Shown here in pieces: positions 8,846 through 18,327 of a stretch of 64,000 bases of DNA. A program made the position numbers and the translations under genes. The notes under the pieces were generated by a model. It did no database searches and was not told where the DNA came from. It saw nothing but the letters and a program-made list of their open reading frames with translations. Numbering within the stretch: position 1 is the stretch's first letter; each line of letters begins with the position of its first letter. Origin of the DNA: Paraflavitalea devenefica (GTDB lineage Bacteria > Bacteroidota > Bacteroidia > Chitinophagales > Chitinophagaceae); the NCBI RefSeq assembly GCF_011759375.1, contig NZ_JAARML010000001.1, forward strand, positions 1-64,000, written 5' to 3'.

Positions 8846-11800
8846 TTAAATGGTTATTTTAATACCGGCGGTGATCACCCGCAGGGGCGGCAGGCTGACG
8901 GGCTGCTGGTTTTCAGGGTCGAGACCGAAGTAGTTGGTGATGGTGAACAGGTTTTGCGCCTGTATGTAGGCCCTGAGCGTTTGCACCCCGATCTTTTTGC
9001 CGATGAGCCTGGCAAAATCATAAGCGAGCTGCACGTTTTTGAGACGGATGAAAGAGGCGTCCATGTAGCCCCCATCACTATCTCTGAAAGAGGTATAATT
9101 GACGGCTGTAGCCCTGGTAGCATTGAAACGTGGGAAGGCAGCATTGTTGCCCGGCTTCTGCCAACGGTCCAATACTTCTACCGGCATATTGCCCATCGTG
9201 GGTGAACCTGATCCCGGATTGTACTGCGCATAGTATCCCTGCCCGATCTGTTTGGCAAACTGGAAGAGGAAATCCAGTTCAAATCCTTTATAGCTGAAGT
9301 TGTTCTGGAAACCTCCATAGTAAGCGGGCGTTTTATCTACCAATACCGTCATATCGGTGCCGTAAGTAAGGTAATTACTGCCCAGGCCGTCCACTATTTT
9401 CCCGGCTTTGTTCCTGTACTGATAAAGGCCGGTGGCGGTGTCCATTCCCACAAAGTCGTAGACTTTGGTAATGTTCAGCGACTTACCAATGACGAGCGTT
9501 TGGGCATAAGGTGTTTTTTCGATGCCGGGGAAGGCCACGAGTTCATTGCGTGACCAACTGATGTTGAAGTAGCTGCTCCATTTTACCTGGCCGAGCCTGA
9601 TGTCATTGGTGTTGAGGGTAATTTCCCAACCCCTGTTCTCTATGAGGGCGGGCCAGTTGGCCGTGATGGTGGAGAAACCGGTGTGTGCGGGCATCCTGTA
9701 ACCTACGAGCTGGTTATCGGACCGGTTTTGGTAATAACTTGCGGTGGTCATTATTTTGTCGTTCAGAAAACCCAGTTCTATGCCGGCTTCCAACTTCCTG
9801 TTCTCTTCCCAATGATAATCGGGGTTGAAGAGGTTGTTGGGCGCCAGGCCTCTCACGTTCTGGAATACAAGAGTGCTGGTAGTGGCAGAATAGGTGCGCA
9901 TGAACTGGAAGTCCTCAATCTTGTCATTGCCCGTGGTACCATAGCTGGCCCGCAGCTTACCGAAGCTGAGGAAGGGCAGGTGATTGGCCACGAGGTTTTC
10001 CCGGGAGAATATCCACGCTGCTCCTACGGCGCCGAAATTACCGAAACGGTTATTGGGGCCAAACCTGTCGGACCCATCGCGGCGCATGGTAAGGTTGACC
10101 ACATATTTTTCTGCAATGGTATAGTTCAACCTACCGAATAATGAGTTGTATTTATAACTCCTGGATTGATTGCCCATGGGAGTTACAGTGGCAGCAGAGC
10201 CAATGGTGCCCAACAGGGCATCACTTACAAAGCCGGTGGCATAGACCATTAAGCCGCTGGTAGTGTTTTGCTGGATGGTAGAACCTACGAGCACATTGAG
10301 CGTTCCTTTCCAAATATCCCTGGTGTAATTCAACTGAGGTTCTATGAGCCAGGTGGTATTGGTAAACGTAGTGAAGTCGGCCGAACCTGACTGAACACCC
10401 GAAGTAGGGCTGTAGGAAGAAATGGGCGTGGTAGAGGTTTCATTGACCAGCATCTGGGTAAAACCGAAAGTAGACCTGAATTCCAGTCCTTTCATGATCT
10501 GGTAGCTGGCCACCAGGTTACTGATGAAGTTGTTCGTTTTGCGTTTGAATTTTGCCCTGAACCTGGCCATCGGGTTTTGCCAGTTGTTGCCAGCCCAGTT
10601 GAGCGTACCATCCGGGTTGTAGATGGCGGGGCCAATGGGAGGAAGGTTGAGCGCATAGTCGGTCAGGTCGTTCCTGGGCAGGACGTTGTTGTCAACGGAA
10701 TATCCACCTGTGAGGAATACCCGCAATTTTTGGTTATTGGAAATACCATTGACGTTGAAATGAAGTGAGCCCCGTTGATCGGCAGCATTATTACCGGAGA
10801 ATACGGTTGTCTCCCGGTGATAGCTGCCTCCAATGAGGTATTGTGTATTGGCACTCCCCCCTGATATACTTAGCTGTGCGTCGGTATATTCAGCTTTGCC
10901 GCCCAGCAGTTCTTTTTGCCAGTCGGTATAGCGGGTTGTATCATAAGATTTCAGGTCTACAGCCGTGTACACAGTGGGGCTTCTCCAATCCACTTTGTCG
11001 TTCCTGAATGCTTCATAGCGCATATCGAGGTACTGGCGGGTGTTCAGCAGTTTCATAAAGTGACCAATGGAGCCTGCACCCTGGGTGAAATTGGCATTGA
11101 CCTGGGCTTTACCGGCCTTCCCTTTTTTGGTGGTGATGAGCACTACGCCATTGGCGCCACGGGAACCATAGATGGCTGTTGCATCTGCATCTTTCAATAC
11201 GTTGATGGATTCAATGTCCTGTGGATTCAGAAAGCCCAGGGGGCTTCCGCCGAGGGTGACATCATTCCTGGCGCCCTGCATACTATTCAGCATGGTGGAA
11301 GGGTAAGGAACGTCGTCTACGATGTAAAGGGGATCGGTGCCTGATTTGATACTGTTACGTCCCCGGAGCTGCACCGTAAAAGCGCTGCCCGGCATACCCG
11401 TATTTTGGGTGATGACCATACCAGGTATCCTTCCCTGTAAAGCTGCCAGCGGGTTGCTCACCGGTTGCCTTTCTATATCTACCGCTTTCACTGTAGCCAC
11501 ATTGCCGGCAGAGAGCCGTTGTTTTTCGGTATAATAACCTTTATTCACTACCACTGCATCCATAGAGGAGGCTGCCAGTTCCAGGCGGATGCTGAGCGTA
11601 GTTTCCTGCGTAATTTTTATTTGCTTGTCCTTATAACCTATATAAGAGATCACCAGCACCTGTCCGGGTTCTGCATTGATGGTAAAGCGGCCATTGGCAT
11701 CGGTATAGGTACCTGCATCCATGCCTTTGATCTTTACAGAAGCGCCTACCAGTGGCGCATTGCCATCACCGGTAACAGCCCCTTTGATCTCCCGGAATGC

Positions 11801-12274
11801 TGCCCATCTTTGTTGTTGCCTATCATAACTGATTGCGGCCGGAGGATTGGGTAAGAGTGTAATGGTCTTTACAGATATCTCGTATTTCAGCGGCTGGTCT
11901 TTCAGTACCGAATCGAGGAAGGTTGCCAGGGGCATATGCTGTACCTGCAGGGTCACCGGCCTTGTTTGGTCGAGGGAACCTTTTTTAAAAAAGAAGGAAT
12001 ACCCTGTCTGTTTTTTCACCTCGGAAAGTACTTCTTTCAGGGGCATATTGTCTGCCTTCAGTGTCACACTCTGCGAGTAGCTTCCGGCCGAAGCGTGCAG
12101 GCAGGCTACCAGTAAAATAACAGCCGTTATTTTCATAGCTAACAATATATTTTTGCTATCCGTGCGGGAGACGTTGCCCCTGAATCGCACGATCATAAGC
12201 AGTTGTTCTGTACAGCCATACCGGTGAAGGCACACGGCAAGGCTGCGCAAAACAGGAATAAAAGTTAATTTCAT
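8846..12274 (-). CDS. SusC/RagA family TonB-dependent receptor with STN domain
   Basis: Outer-membrane TonB-dependent transporter, up to 1142 residues. After the signal peptide come an STN domain (SVTLKADNMPLKEVLSEVKK), a carboxypeptidase-like domain (GAVTGDGNAPLVGASVKIKG), the plug with the SusC words DVPYPSTM, ATAIYGSRGANGVVLITTKKG, and the barrel. The first Met gives a 46-residue leader before a normal signal peptide starting MKITAVILLVACLHASAGSYSQ, so ATG at 12136 is a credible alternative start; longer leaders like this are common in Chitinophagaceae. The STN domain contacts the FecR anti-sigma factor encoded upstream, so substrate uptake likely induces the operon through the ECF sigma factor. 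Confidence 0.93.
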   Translation of the reverse strand: MKLTFIPVLRSLAVCLHRYGCTEQLLMIVRFRGNVSRTDSKNILLAMKITAVILLVACLHASAGSYSQSVTLKADNMPLKEVLSEVKKQTGYSFFFKKGSLDQTRPVTLQVQHMPLATFLDSVLKDQPLKYEISVKTITLLPNPPAAISYDRQQQRWAAFREIKGAVTGDGNAPLVGASVKIKGMDAGTYTDANGRFTINAEPGQVLVISYIGYKDKQIKITQETTLSIRLELAASSMDAVVVNKGYYTEKQRLSAGNVATVKAVDIERQPVSNPLAALQGRIPGMVITQNTGMPGSAFTVQLRGRNSIKSGTDPLYIVDDVPYPSTMLNSMQGARNDVTLGGSPLGFLNPQDIESINVLKDADATAIYGSRGANGVVLITTKKGKAGKAQVNANFTQGAGSIGHFMKLLNTRQYLDMRYEAFRNDKVDWRSPTVYTAVDLKSYDTTRYTDWQKELLGGKAEYTDAQLSISGGSANTQYLIGGSYHRETTVFSGNNAADQRGSLHFNVNGISNNQKLRVFLTGGYSVDNNVLPRNDLTDYALNLPPIGPAIYNPDGTLNWAGNNWQNPMARFRAKFKRKTNNFISNLVASYQIMKGLEFRSTFGFTQMLVNETSTTPISSYSPTSGVQSGSADFTTFTNTTWLIEPQLNYTRDIWKGTLNVLVGSTIQQNTTSGLMVYATGFVSDALLGTIGSAATVTPMGNQSRSYKYNSLFGRLNYTIAEKYVVNLTMRRDGSDRFGPNNRFGNFGAVGAAWIFSRENLVANHLPFLSFGKLRASYGTTGNDKIEDFQFMRTYSATTSTLVFQNVRGLAPNNLFNPDYHWEENRKLEAGIELGFLNDKIMTTASYYQNRSDNQLVGYRMPAHTGFSTITANWPALIENRGWEITLNTNDIRLGQVKWSSYFNISWSRNELVAFPGIEKTPYAQTLVIGKSLNITKVYDFVGMDTATGLYQYRNKAGKIVDGLGSNYLTYGTDMTVLVDKTPAYYGGFQNNFSYKGFELDFLFQFAKQIGQGYYAQYNPGSGSPTMGNMPVEVLDRWQKPGNNAAFPRFNATRATAVNYTSFRDSDGGYMDASFIRLKNVQLAYDFARLIGKKIGVQTLRAYIQAQNLFTITNYFGLDPENQQPVSLPPLRVITAGIKITI

Positions 12275-12331
12275 AACTTTAGTAGTGTTTTGGGTTGCAA
12301 TAATGATTTCTAACCAGGAAAATTTGTTGTA

Positions 12332-12420
12332 AAAAGCCCAGACACGCTGCCTTCCATGTTCGCACCATGGCAGGCACCGGTCGCCGAAGCTTTGGCTCAG
12401 GCGACTTTTTTTATGGGCTC
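12332..12420 (-). other. Branched inverted-repeat structure upstream of susC
   Basis: Outer arms AGCCCA (12335-12340) and TGGGCT (12414-12419) enclose two further hairpins: CTGCC..CATG (12347-12358) with CATGGCAG (12366-12373), and GTCGCC (12380-12385) with GGCGAC (12400-12405). On the minus strand the closing stem is followed by five T, giving a three-way junction that ends like a terminator. It may separate fecR from susC, act as an attenuator, or be an interspersed palindromic repeat. Confidence 0.55.
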
Positions 12421-12502
12421 TTCTTGAAAAATTAGCTGCTCATCTTTGTTCGTTTTAATAAGAAATTAAATGTCTACGATTATAGGATTGGGTATTTAGT
12501 GG

Positions 12503-13651
12503 TTAGGGTAATACTGTTAAGCGACGTCCTTCCAGTTTGAAATGCACGCCCAGGCGTTCCAGGCTATGCAGCACATCCGCCAGCTCATTCTGCCTGTTGA
12601 TCTCTCCTTCAAAAGCGATGTCGGGGATGTCTTTTTCATAAACGATCTCAATGTCATACCACCTCGCCAGTTGCCGCATTACTTTCTCCAGGGTAGCATC
12701 CTGGAAATTGAATACGCCATTCTTCCAGGCGACTACTGCTTCGATATCGGTATTATTGATTATTGATAATTGATTATTACTTAATTGCGCCTGTTGTCCG
12801 GGTGAAAGCCGGCGAGTGGTGAGTGGCGAGTAGCGAGTGGGCTCAATCGCCGTTACATTCACACTGCCTTCGAGCAGGGTGGTCCTTACAGCTTCTTCAT
12901 CTTCGTAGGCATTCACGTTGAAATGAGTGCCTAATACCTGTATTTCCATCCGGCCATTGGCCTTCACCTTAAACGGTATCTGCTCGTTTTTCGCCACTTC
13001 GAAGTAAGCTTCGCCCGTGATCTCCACGTTCCTTTCATTGCCAACAAAGGCAGTCGGATAACGCAGGGAGGAAGCAGCATTCAACCATACCTGGCTTCCA
13101 TCGGGCAGGGTCACTTTGAACTGCCGTCCGCGTGCCGTACTAATGGTATTGTACACAACAGCCGTGGCAGTTGCACCGTCTGCCTGGTAAGTGAGTTGTC
13201 CATTATTCAATACTACTTTAGTTCCGTTCTGTGTAGTAAGCAGGCCATTGCCGAGGCTGTCCAACACTACCTTGCTGCCATCGGCCAGTGTGAGCGTAGC
13301 GCCATCATGGCCAGGCAGAATGACAGGCTGCACCGTAAGCGTTGAGGTATCAGTCGGGGATGGGACACGATATAGCACCACACCAATAAAAAAGATCCCT
13401 ATCAGGAGCGCAGCAGCCGCTACGCGAAACCATAACCGCCGGGTAACAGGCTTGCGCCGGGAAGCCTGGATATGCTGCGCCAGCGCCGACTGCATGCGCT
13501 GATGAACAGCATTGATCTGTTCTTCAGCCGGGAAATGGGTGCTCTCTGATAGCTCCTTCAGATGCCAGCTTTCCACGAGGGCTTTTTCTTCCGCCGTGCA
13601 ATTGCCTGAAAGGTATTTCTGGATAAGTTCTTCCGGGTTGTATTTTTTCAT
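12503..13651 (-). CDS. FecR family anti-sigma factor
   Basis: A 382-residue inner-membrane anti-sigma factor. Residues 1-65 are cytoplasmic and acidic (YNPEELIQKYLSGNCTAEEK), one transmembrane helix spans ~71-94, the FecR domain follows (GRQFKVTLPDGSQVWLNA, ITGEAYFEVAKN, VLGTHFNVNAYEDE) and a DUF4974 domain ends it (GVFNFQDATLEKVMRQLARWYDIE). It should hold the adjacent ECF sigma factor inactive until the SusC STN domain signals. Oddly, residues ~271-281 and ~288-301 are encoded by two heptanucleotide tandem arrays (12813-12840 and 12753-12787), so this linker looks invaded by repeat DNA that stayed in frame. Confidence 0.93.
   Translation of the reverse strand: MKKYNPEELIQKYLSGNCTAEEKALVESWHLKELSESTHFPAEEQINAVHQRMQSALAQHIQASRRKPVTRRLWFRVAAAALLIGIFFIGVVLYRVPSPTDTSTLTVQPVILPGHDGATLTLADGSKVVLDSLGNGLLTTQNGTKVVLNNGQLTYQADGATATAVVYNTISTARGRQFKVTLPDGSQVWLNAASSLRYPTAFVGNERNVEITGEAYFEVAKNEQIPFKVKANGRMEIQVLGTHFNVNAYEDEEAVRTTLLEGSVNVTAIEPTRYSPLTTRRLSPGQQAQLSNNQLSIINNTDIEAVVAWKNGVFNFQDATLEKVMRQLARWYDIEIVYEKDIPDIAFEGEINRQNELADVLHSLERLGVHFKLEGRRLTVLP
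12753..12787 (+). repeat. Heptanucleotide array in fecR (TTATTGA family, 5 units)
   Basis: Units read TTATTGA, TTATTGA, TAATTGA, TTATTAC, TTAATTG in unbroken 7-nt register, inside the fecR coding region. They encode part of the linker between the FecR and DUF4974 domains. Confidence 0.75.
12813..12840 (+). repeat. Heptanucleotide array in fecR (CGAGTGG family, 4 units)
   Basis: Units read CGAGTGG, TGAGTGG, CGAGTAG, CGAGTGG. The same words occur, partly inverted, in the intergenic array at 27103-27207, so this is a dispersed family rather than a local accident. Confidence 0.8.
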
Positions 13652-13736
13652 GTCCGCCGTATGAAAACCACAAGGTTTGTATAGTGTAGGTTGAAAAGAC
13701 CGGAGGGCCCAGCCAGTATTAAAAAAAAGATAACAG

Positions 13737-14351
13737 CTATAATTTGATAAGTAAGATGAGCGAGAAAAGCATGCTGATGCGTGTTTTCAAAATACGCAAG
13801 GCGTTATGTACCTGGTTCTTAACTGTTTTTTCAGATAGGTGTAGGCGGGAGGCGATCTCTTTATGGGAAAGTTGTTCTTTGCGGCTCAGGGCAAAGATCT
13901 CCTGCATTTTGGCAGGCAGGGCAGCAATGCCTTTTTCAATAAGCTGCGCCAGTTCTCTTTCACGTAGATATTCATCGGGGCAGTAAGCGCCCTGATCAAG
14001 AAAATCCTGCAAGGATGCCTGGTGATCGGTGCGTACTTTCCGGCGGTCGAGGCGATCAAAGAAGCGATAGCGGACAGCCTGGTACAACCAGCCGGCGAGG
14101 GAATCTGTGAGCATCAGGGTAGTTCGTTTATCCCATAAATAGATAAACACTTCCTGTACAATATCCTCTGCTTCATTTTCCTCCCGGGTGATCCGGCAGG
14201 CGTATACATACAGCAATCCCTGGAAGCGCTTATAAATTTCATTAAAAGCCGCTTCATCATTGCTTTTCAGCAATTGCACCAGTTCCATATCACTTAGTTC
14301 CTCATACATACAGGGAGCCCGGGACAGACAAGCAGCCGCAGCATAAAACAA
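13737..14351 (-). CDS. ECF RNA polymerase sigma-70 factor (Bacteroidetes SusCD-type)
   Basis: Up to 204 residues. Region 2 is seen in DEAAFNEIYKRFQGLLYVYACRI and EDIVQEVFIYLWDKR; region 4 in LPAKMQEIFALSRKEQLSHKEIA and LHLSEKTVKNQVHNALRIL. Met15 (ATG at 14309; MYEELSDMELVQLLKSND) is the start that best fits the family, giving 190 residues. It is the first gene of the operon sigma-fecR-susC-susD and most likely drives the susCD genes once FecR releases it. Confidence 0.92.
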   Translation of the reverse strand: MFYAAAACLSRAPCMYEELSDMELVQLLKSNDEAAFNEIYKRFQGLLYVYACRITREENEAEDIVQEVFIYLWDKRTTLMLTDSLAGWLYQAVRYRFFDRLDRRKVRTDHQASLQDFLDQGAYCPDEYLRERELAQLIEKGIAALPAKMQEIFALSRKEQLSHKEIASRLHLSEKTVKNQVHNALRILKTRISMLFSLILLIKL

Positions 14352-14448
14352 TAAATCGTCAGGAAAGATTTAACAGAATGGTAGTTTGAACAGGCGGGTA
14401 AATTTAGTACACAAAAGCCAGATAATGCCAATTCAGGTACAAGCACTG

Positions 14449-14479
14449 TTTGAAAAGAACAGATAATATTATATTTTTA
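14449..14479 (+). promoter_or_regulatory. Bacteroidota-type promoter for the DUF488 gene
   Basis: A -33 TTTG (14449-14452) and a -7 TATTTTTA (14472-14479, consensus TAnnTTTG) are spaced as usual for this phylum and lie just upstream of the Shine-Dalgarno site. Confidence 0.4.
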
Positions 14480-14490
14480 TTTGAAAGCTA

Positions 14491-14497
14491 AAGGAGG
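14491..14497 (+). promoter_or_regulatory. Strong Shine-Dalgarno site AAGGAGG
   Basis: A full AAGGAGG, rare in Bacteroidota, sits 10 nt before the ATG at 14508. It decides that start over the in-frame TTG at 14481, which lies upstream of the site. Confidence 0.7.
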
Positions 14498-14507
14498 GCA
14501 TGCCATT

Positions 14508-14861
14508 ATGAAAATTCAAACCAAAAGAATTTATGAGCCTGCTGCCAAGGCAGATGGCTACCGCATTTTGATTGACCGGTTATGGCCACGCGGGTTTACC
14601 AAAGAAGGAGCGCCGATGGATACATGGATGAAGGATATCGCCCCTTCCACCGAACTGCGCAAATGGTATAATCATGAACCCGCAAAGTGGGAGGCGTTTT
14701 GTAAAAAATATTATGCGGAGATCGAAGGATCGGATGCATTGCAAGAGCTGTTGTCGGATATCCGGAAACACAAAACCGTGACCTTCCTGACTGCCTCAAA
14801 GAATGAGGAGTATAATCATGCCATTGCCTTGCGGCAATTGGTGCAAAAGCATCTAAAATAA
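14508..14861 (+). CDS. DUF488 family protein
   Basis: A 117-residue protein starting MKIQTKRIYEPAAKADGYRI. The DUF488 words RILIDRLWPRGFTKE, PSTELRKWYNHEPAKWEAF and TFLTASKNEEYNHAIALRQL cover nearly its whole length. The family is cytoplasmic and of unknown biochemistry; some members sit near stress or nucleic-acid genes. It is a single-gene unit with its own promoter, convergent with the CBM9-like gene. Confidence 0.85.
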   Translation: MKIQTKRIYEPAAKADGYRILIDRLWPRGFTKEGAPMDTWMKDIAPSTELRKWYNHEPAKWEAFCKKYYAEIEGSDALQELLSDIRKHKTVTFLTASKNEEYNHAIALRQLVQKHLK

Positions 14862-14880
14862 AGAATAGTATCCCCTGCAC

Positions 14881-15516
14881 CTATTTAAAATGCAGGTGTC
14901 CGAAGTAGGCCGGCAGGTGAAAGTTGGGCGTTGCCGCCTCAATGGCCGACCAGGTTACAAAGTGAGGTTCCGGCAACAGATCGCCGCACTTATAAAAATT
15001 ACCCCGGCATTGAAGACCCAGCAGGGTTAGTGAGGGATGATGAATGAAGGTGGTAAGCGGAATACAGATGGTCAGTTCCCATTGTATGCCCTTGCTGTTG
15101 GGCTGCCGGGCGATGAAGGCCCGGGTAACAATTTGCCGCACGATGGGCTCCGGCAATAAGTTGCGCTTTGTTTTTGAAGGGCCATAACCTGCCAGGGCCG
15201 TACCCACACAATTAAATTCAAAGTTGTAATAACCGGCTTCGTCAAAGCCGATAAAGAACTCCACACAGCTATCTTGCCATACGGGCGAATTGACAACACT
15301 GTTCACAGCCCGGATGACTTTTTCTGTTACAAAATATTTCAGGAAGAGGTGCGTGTCATTGTACCCTGCAGCAAACTGCACAGTAGGTTTATAGGGATAG
15401 GTCTTCCAGGGAACTTCTTCTATGGACTGCTTTGGTAAAGCATTCAGTACCTGCTCCTGTTCATAAGTACTCTGGGTATCCTTGATGGCAATGCGCGTAA
15501 CAGTTAATTGTTTCAT
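14881..15516 (-). CDS. Carbohydrate-binding family 9-like (CBM9-like) protein
   Basis: A 211-residue beta-rich protein. The words YNDTHLFLKYFVTEK, VWQDSCVEFFIGFDEAGYYNFEFN and WELTICIPLTTF fit the DOMON/CBM9-like fold, in which an immunoglobulin-like sandwich binds sugars. No signal peptide is visible, so the location is unclear. Family members in Bacteroidota often sit alone or near SusCD genes; here it follows the DUF488 gene tail to tail with a 19-bp gap. Confidence 0.75.
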   Translation of the reverse strand: MKQLTVTRIAIKDTQSTYEQEQVLNALPKQSIEEVPWKTYPYKPTVQFAAGYNDTHLFLKYFVTEKVIRAVNSVVNSPVWQDSCVEFFIGFDEAGYYNFEFNCVGTALAGYGPSKTKRNLLPEPIVRQIVTRAFIARQPNSKGIQWELTICIPLTTFIHHPSLTLLGLQCRGNFYKCGDLLPEPHFVTWSAIEAATPNFHLPAYFGHLHFK

Positions 15517-15766
15517 AACCGGTTAAAGTTACTCATAACCTCCACAGCCTGCGTGCAAGCGCCACAATTTTGCACAATCGGTTGCATGCCGCCGGGGGAA
15601 ACAGCGACCAACCATCCCTAAACAATACGATTAAATGTAATACCACTGCGGCCTCTATAGCAGAAATTCCTGCAGTAACAAACTGATTTCCGCTTTGCGT
15701 AAATGAGCTCGCCCCCCTGCCCGCTACCTTCGCGCCTGTTTTCAAAAAGCACATCAAAACACTGAT

Positions 15767-18187
15767 ATGATACGACGCTCTCCAAAGCTCACCAGCTTCC
15801 GTACAACCCCTATTGCTACTGCACTGGCCATCTGCCTGTTCAGCACCAATACAGTAATGGCCAATCCAAGCCCTATCGCCATTGGAACCCTCACCGACTT
15901 TCAGACGAAAGGCGTTATTAAAGGAAAGGTTTCTACCAGTGATGGCCTGCCGGCAGAGTATTCCACCGTGCAGCTAGCAGGCGGCGCCAGCATCCGCGTA
16001 GACAAGAATGGCCTTTATACATTCGAGAACCTCGAAGCCGGCACTTATAAGCTCACCGTAACATTTGTAGGCCAGGAGCCACAGGAAAAAACGGTGACCC
16101 TTCAGCCCGGTGAAACAGCCATTGTTGATTTTACCCTGGCCAAAAGTGCAAAGGCCCTCAATGAAGTATTGATCGTAGGTGATAAGTATTCGATCTCTTC
16201 CCGGAAGAAAAGTAACAGTATCGCCCGCCTTCCGCTTGGCAACCTGGAAAACCCGCAGGTGTACAGCGTGGTGGACAAGGAACTGATCCGCGAGCAGGTA
16301 GCCCTCACCCTTGATGAAGCCTTCCGGAACGTACCGGGTGCTGCACCTGCCAAAACCGGCGCCGGCATTCCCGCCTTTTTCTCACGCGGCTTCACCACCA
16401 GTGATAACCTGCGCAATGGCATGGCCACTTTTATCCGCACTACTATTGACCTTGCTACCGTAGAACGTGTAGAGGCTATTAAAGGTCCTTCCGGCACACT
16501 CTTCGGCGCCTCCATGATCTCCTTTGGTGGCCTGGTGAATTATATTACCAAAAAGCCGTATGACCGACTGGGTGGTGAAGTATCCTATATGCAGGGCAGT
16601 TATGACCTGAGCCGCCTCACGGCTGATTTCAATACGCCTGTTAATGAAGACAAAAGCCTGCTTTTCCGTGTGAATATGGCTTACCAGAAGGAAAACAGTT
16701 TCCAGGACCAGGGACATGGCACTACTTTCATGATCGCTCCCAGCTTTTCCTATAAGGTAGATGACCGGCTGACCCTGCGCCTCGATGCAGATATGCAGAA
16801 TTTCCGGGGTACTTCCAGCTCTGCCTGGATCGTTGGTAATAATGTAAACGTGAAATCCTACGATCAGTTGAAATTAGGTTATAAACGTTCCCTGATAGAC
16901 AATTCATTTACCGGCCGTCAGGCATCCAACAATATTTTTGCCCAGGCAGAATACAAGATATCCGATAGCTGGACCTCAACCACGAATTATGCGTGGGGCA
17001 CCGGTGAATACAATGACCTTTATTATTTCAACCTTACCTGGCTCACCGATACGACGGTGGCAAGAGGCATAGGCGTTCACTCTCCGGATAAGCTGGGGCG
17101 TAAGCAGGTACAGCAAAATTTTACCGGCGATTTCAAGATCGGAAATATGCGTAACCGCCTGGTAGTGGGACTTGATTACCTGGGCCAGTACCGCAACCTC
17201 AAGTATTATTTCTTAAACCTGGATACGGTGAATACCGTAACGCCCCCGGTTAAAGACATACGGGTACAACAGGTAGATGACCGGCTGGCAGCCACCAATG
17301 CGCCCCTGAGCCTGAACAAGCAGTATGTATACGGCGCTTATTTTTCCGATGTGCTGAATATTACCGATTACCTGCTGGTAATGGCCAGCCTGCGGGTAGA
17401 CCGTTTCGTGAACAAGGGAAATACAAACAACCTTACACAGGTGGTGAGCGGCGCTTATGAGCAAACCGCTTTCTCGCCCAAGTTTGGTATCGTGTACCAG
17501 CCTGTCAAAAACCAGGTGGCCATATTTGCCAACTATATGAATGGGTTTAAGAATGTGGCCAATGGCCCTCAACCGCCTACCGGTGAAGTATCTGAGTTCA
17601 AGCCACAGGAGGCCAATCAACTGGAAGGTGGTGTAAAACTGGACCTGCTGCGTGGTAAATTGAATGCCACGATCAGCTATTATGATATCCAGGTGACCAA
17701 CAGTATACGCCCCGACCTTACCAATCCGGCCTATTCTGTACAGGATGGCACCCAGGAAAGCAAAGGTGTGGAAGTGGAAGTGCTTGGTAATCCTTTCCCC
17801 GGTTTCAACTTTGTATCTAATTATGGATACAATGAAAACAAGTTCAAAAAAGCGGCCGCCAGCATTGTAGGGAAGAGTGCTGCCGGAACGCCCAGGCATG
17901 TAGGGAATATCTGGGTCAGCTACAGCATCCTTAAAGGCAATGTGAAAGGATTGGGTTTCGGCGCCGGCGCCATGTATGTGTCAGACGCTTACTACAGCAC
18001 GGCCAACACTTTTATATTGCCGTCTTACACCGTAATAGATGCCACTATTTTCTACAATAAACCCAAATACCGCCTCAGTATTAAGGCCAATAACCTGACT
18101 GATGAAAAGTACTGGGTAAGTGATGGCTTTTATGCACGGCCGCAGAAATCAGCCAACTTCCTGGTGAGTATAGCTTACAAGTTTTAA
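15767..18187 (+). CDS. TonB-dependent siderophore receptor
   Basis: An 806-residue outer-membrane receptor. A signal peptide (to about residue 30) is followed by a carboxypeptidase-regulatory-like domain (GVIKGKVSTSDGLPAEYSTV), then the siderophore-receptor plug (LDEAFRNVPGAAPAKTG, FFSRGFTTSDNLRNGM, VERVEAIKGPSGTLFGA) and a 22-strand-type barrel ending in VSIAYKF with terminal Phe. FhuA/FepA-like ferric-siderophore import powered by TonB is expected. No Fur box or PepSY/reductase gene was recognised nearby. A -7-like TACCTTCG lies about 40 bp upstream of the ATG. Confidence 0.9.
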   Translation: MIRRSPKLTSFRTTPIATALAICLFSTNTVMANPSPIAIGTLTDFQTKGVIKGKVSTSDGLPAEYSTVQLAGGASIRVDKNGLYTFENLEAGTYKLTVTFVGQEPQEKTVTLQPGETAIVDFTLAKSAKALNEVLIVGDKYSISSRKKSNSIARLPLGNLENPQVYSVVDKELIREQVALTLDEAFRNVPGAAPAKTGAGIPAFFSRGFTTSDNLRNGMATFIRTTIDLATVERVEAIKGPSGTLFGASMISFGGLVNYITKKPYDRLGGEVSYMQGSYDLSRLTADFNTPVNEDKSLLFRVNMAYQKENSFQDQGHGTTFMIAPSFSYKVDDRLTLRLDADMQNFRGTSSSAWIVGNNVNVKSYDQLKLGYKRSLIDNSFTGRQASNNIFAQAEYKISDSWTSTTNYAWGTGEYNDLYYFNLTWLTDTTVARGIGVHSPDKLGRKQVQQNFTGDFKIGNMRNRLVVGLDYLGQYRNLKYYFLNLDTVNTVTPPVKDIRVQQVDDRLAATNAPLSLNKQYVYGAYFSDVLNITDYLLVMASLRVDRFVNKGNTNNLTQVVSGAYEQTAFSPKFGIVYQPVKNQVAIFANYMNGFKNVANGPQPPTGEVSEFKPQEANQLEGGVKLDLLRGKLNATISYYDIQVTNSIRPDLTNPAYSVQDGTQESKGVEVEVLGNPFPGFNFVSNYGYNENKFKKAAASIVGKSAAGTPRHVGNIWVSYSILKGNVKGLGFGAGAMYVSDAYYSTANTFILPSYTVIDATIFYNKPKYRLSIKANNLTDEKYWVSDGFYARPQKSANFLVSIAYKF

Positions 18188-18209
18188 TACAGATACACCG
18201 TCCAACAGG

Positions 18210-18238
18210 GCCCTTCGGAATGATCCGAAGGGCTTTTT
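18210..18238 (+). terminator. Rho-independent terminator of the siderophore receptor
   Basis: A perfect 10-bp stem GCCCTTCGGA/TCCGAAGGGC with a 4-nt loop is followed by TTTTT, 22 bp after the stop codon. Confidence 0.92.
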
Positions 18239-18327
18239 CTTTTTCCAGACATCCCGCCTGCAAACCGGATTGCACCCGCTGTCACAGGAAAGAATACTGC
18301 TTTGTCTTATGTATAAAATACCATACA

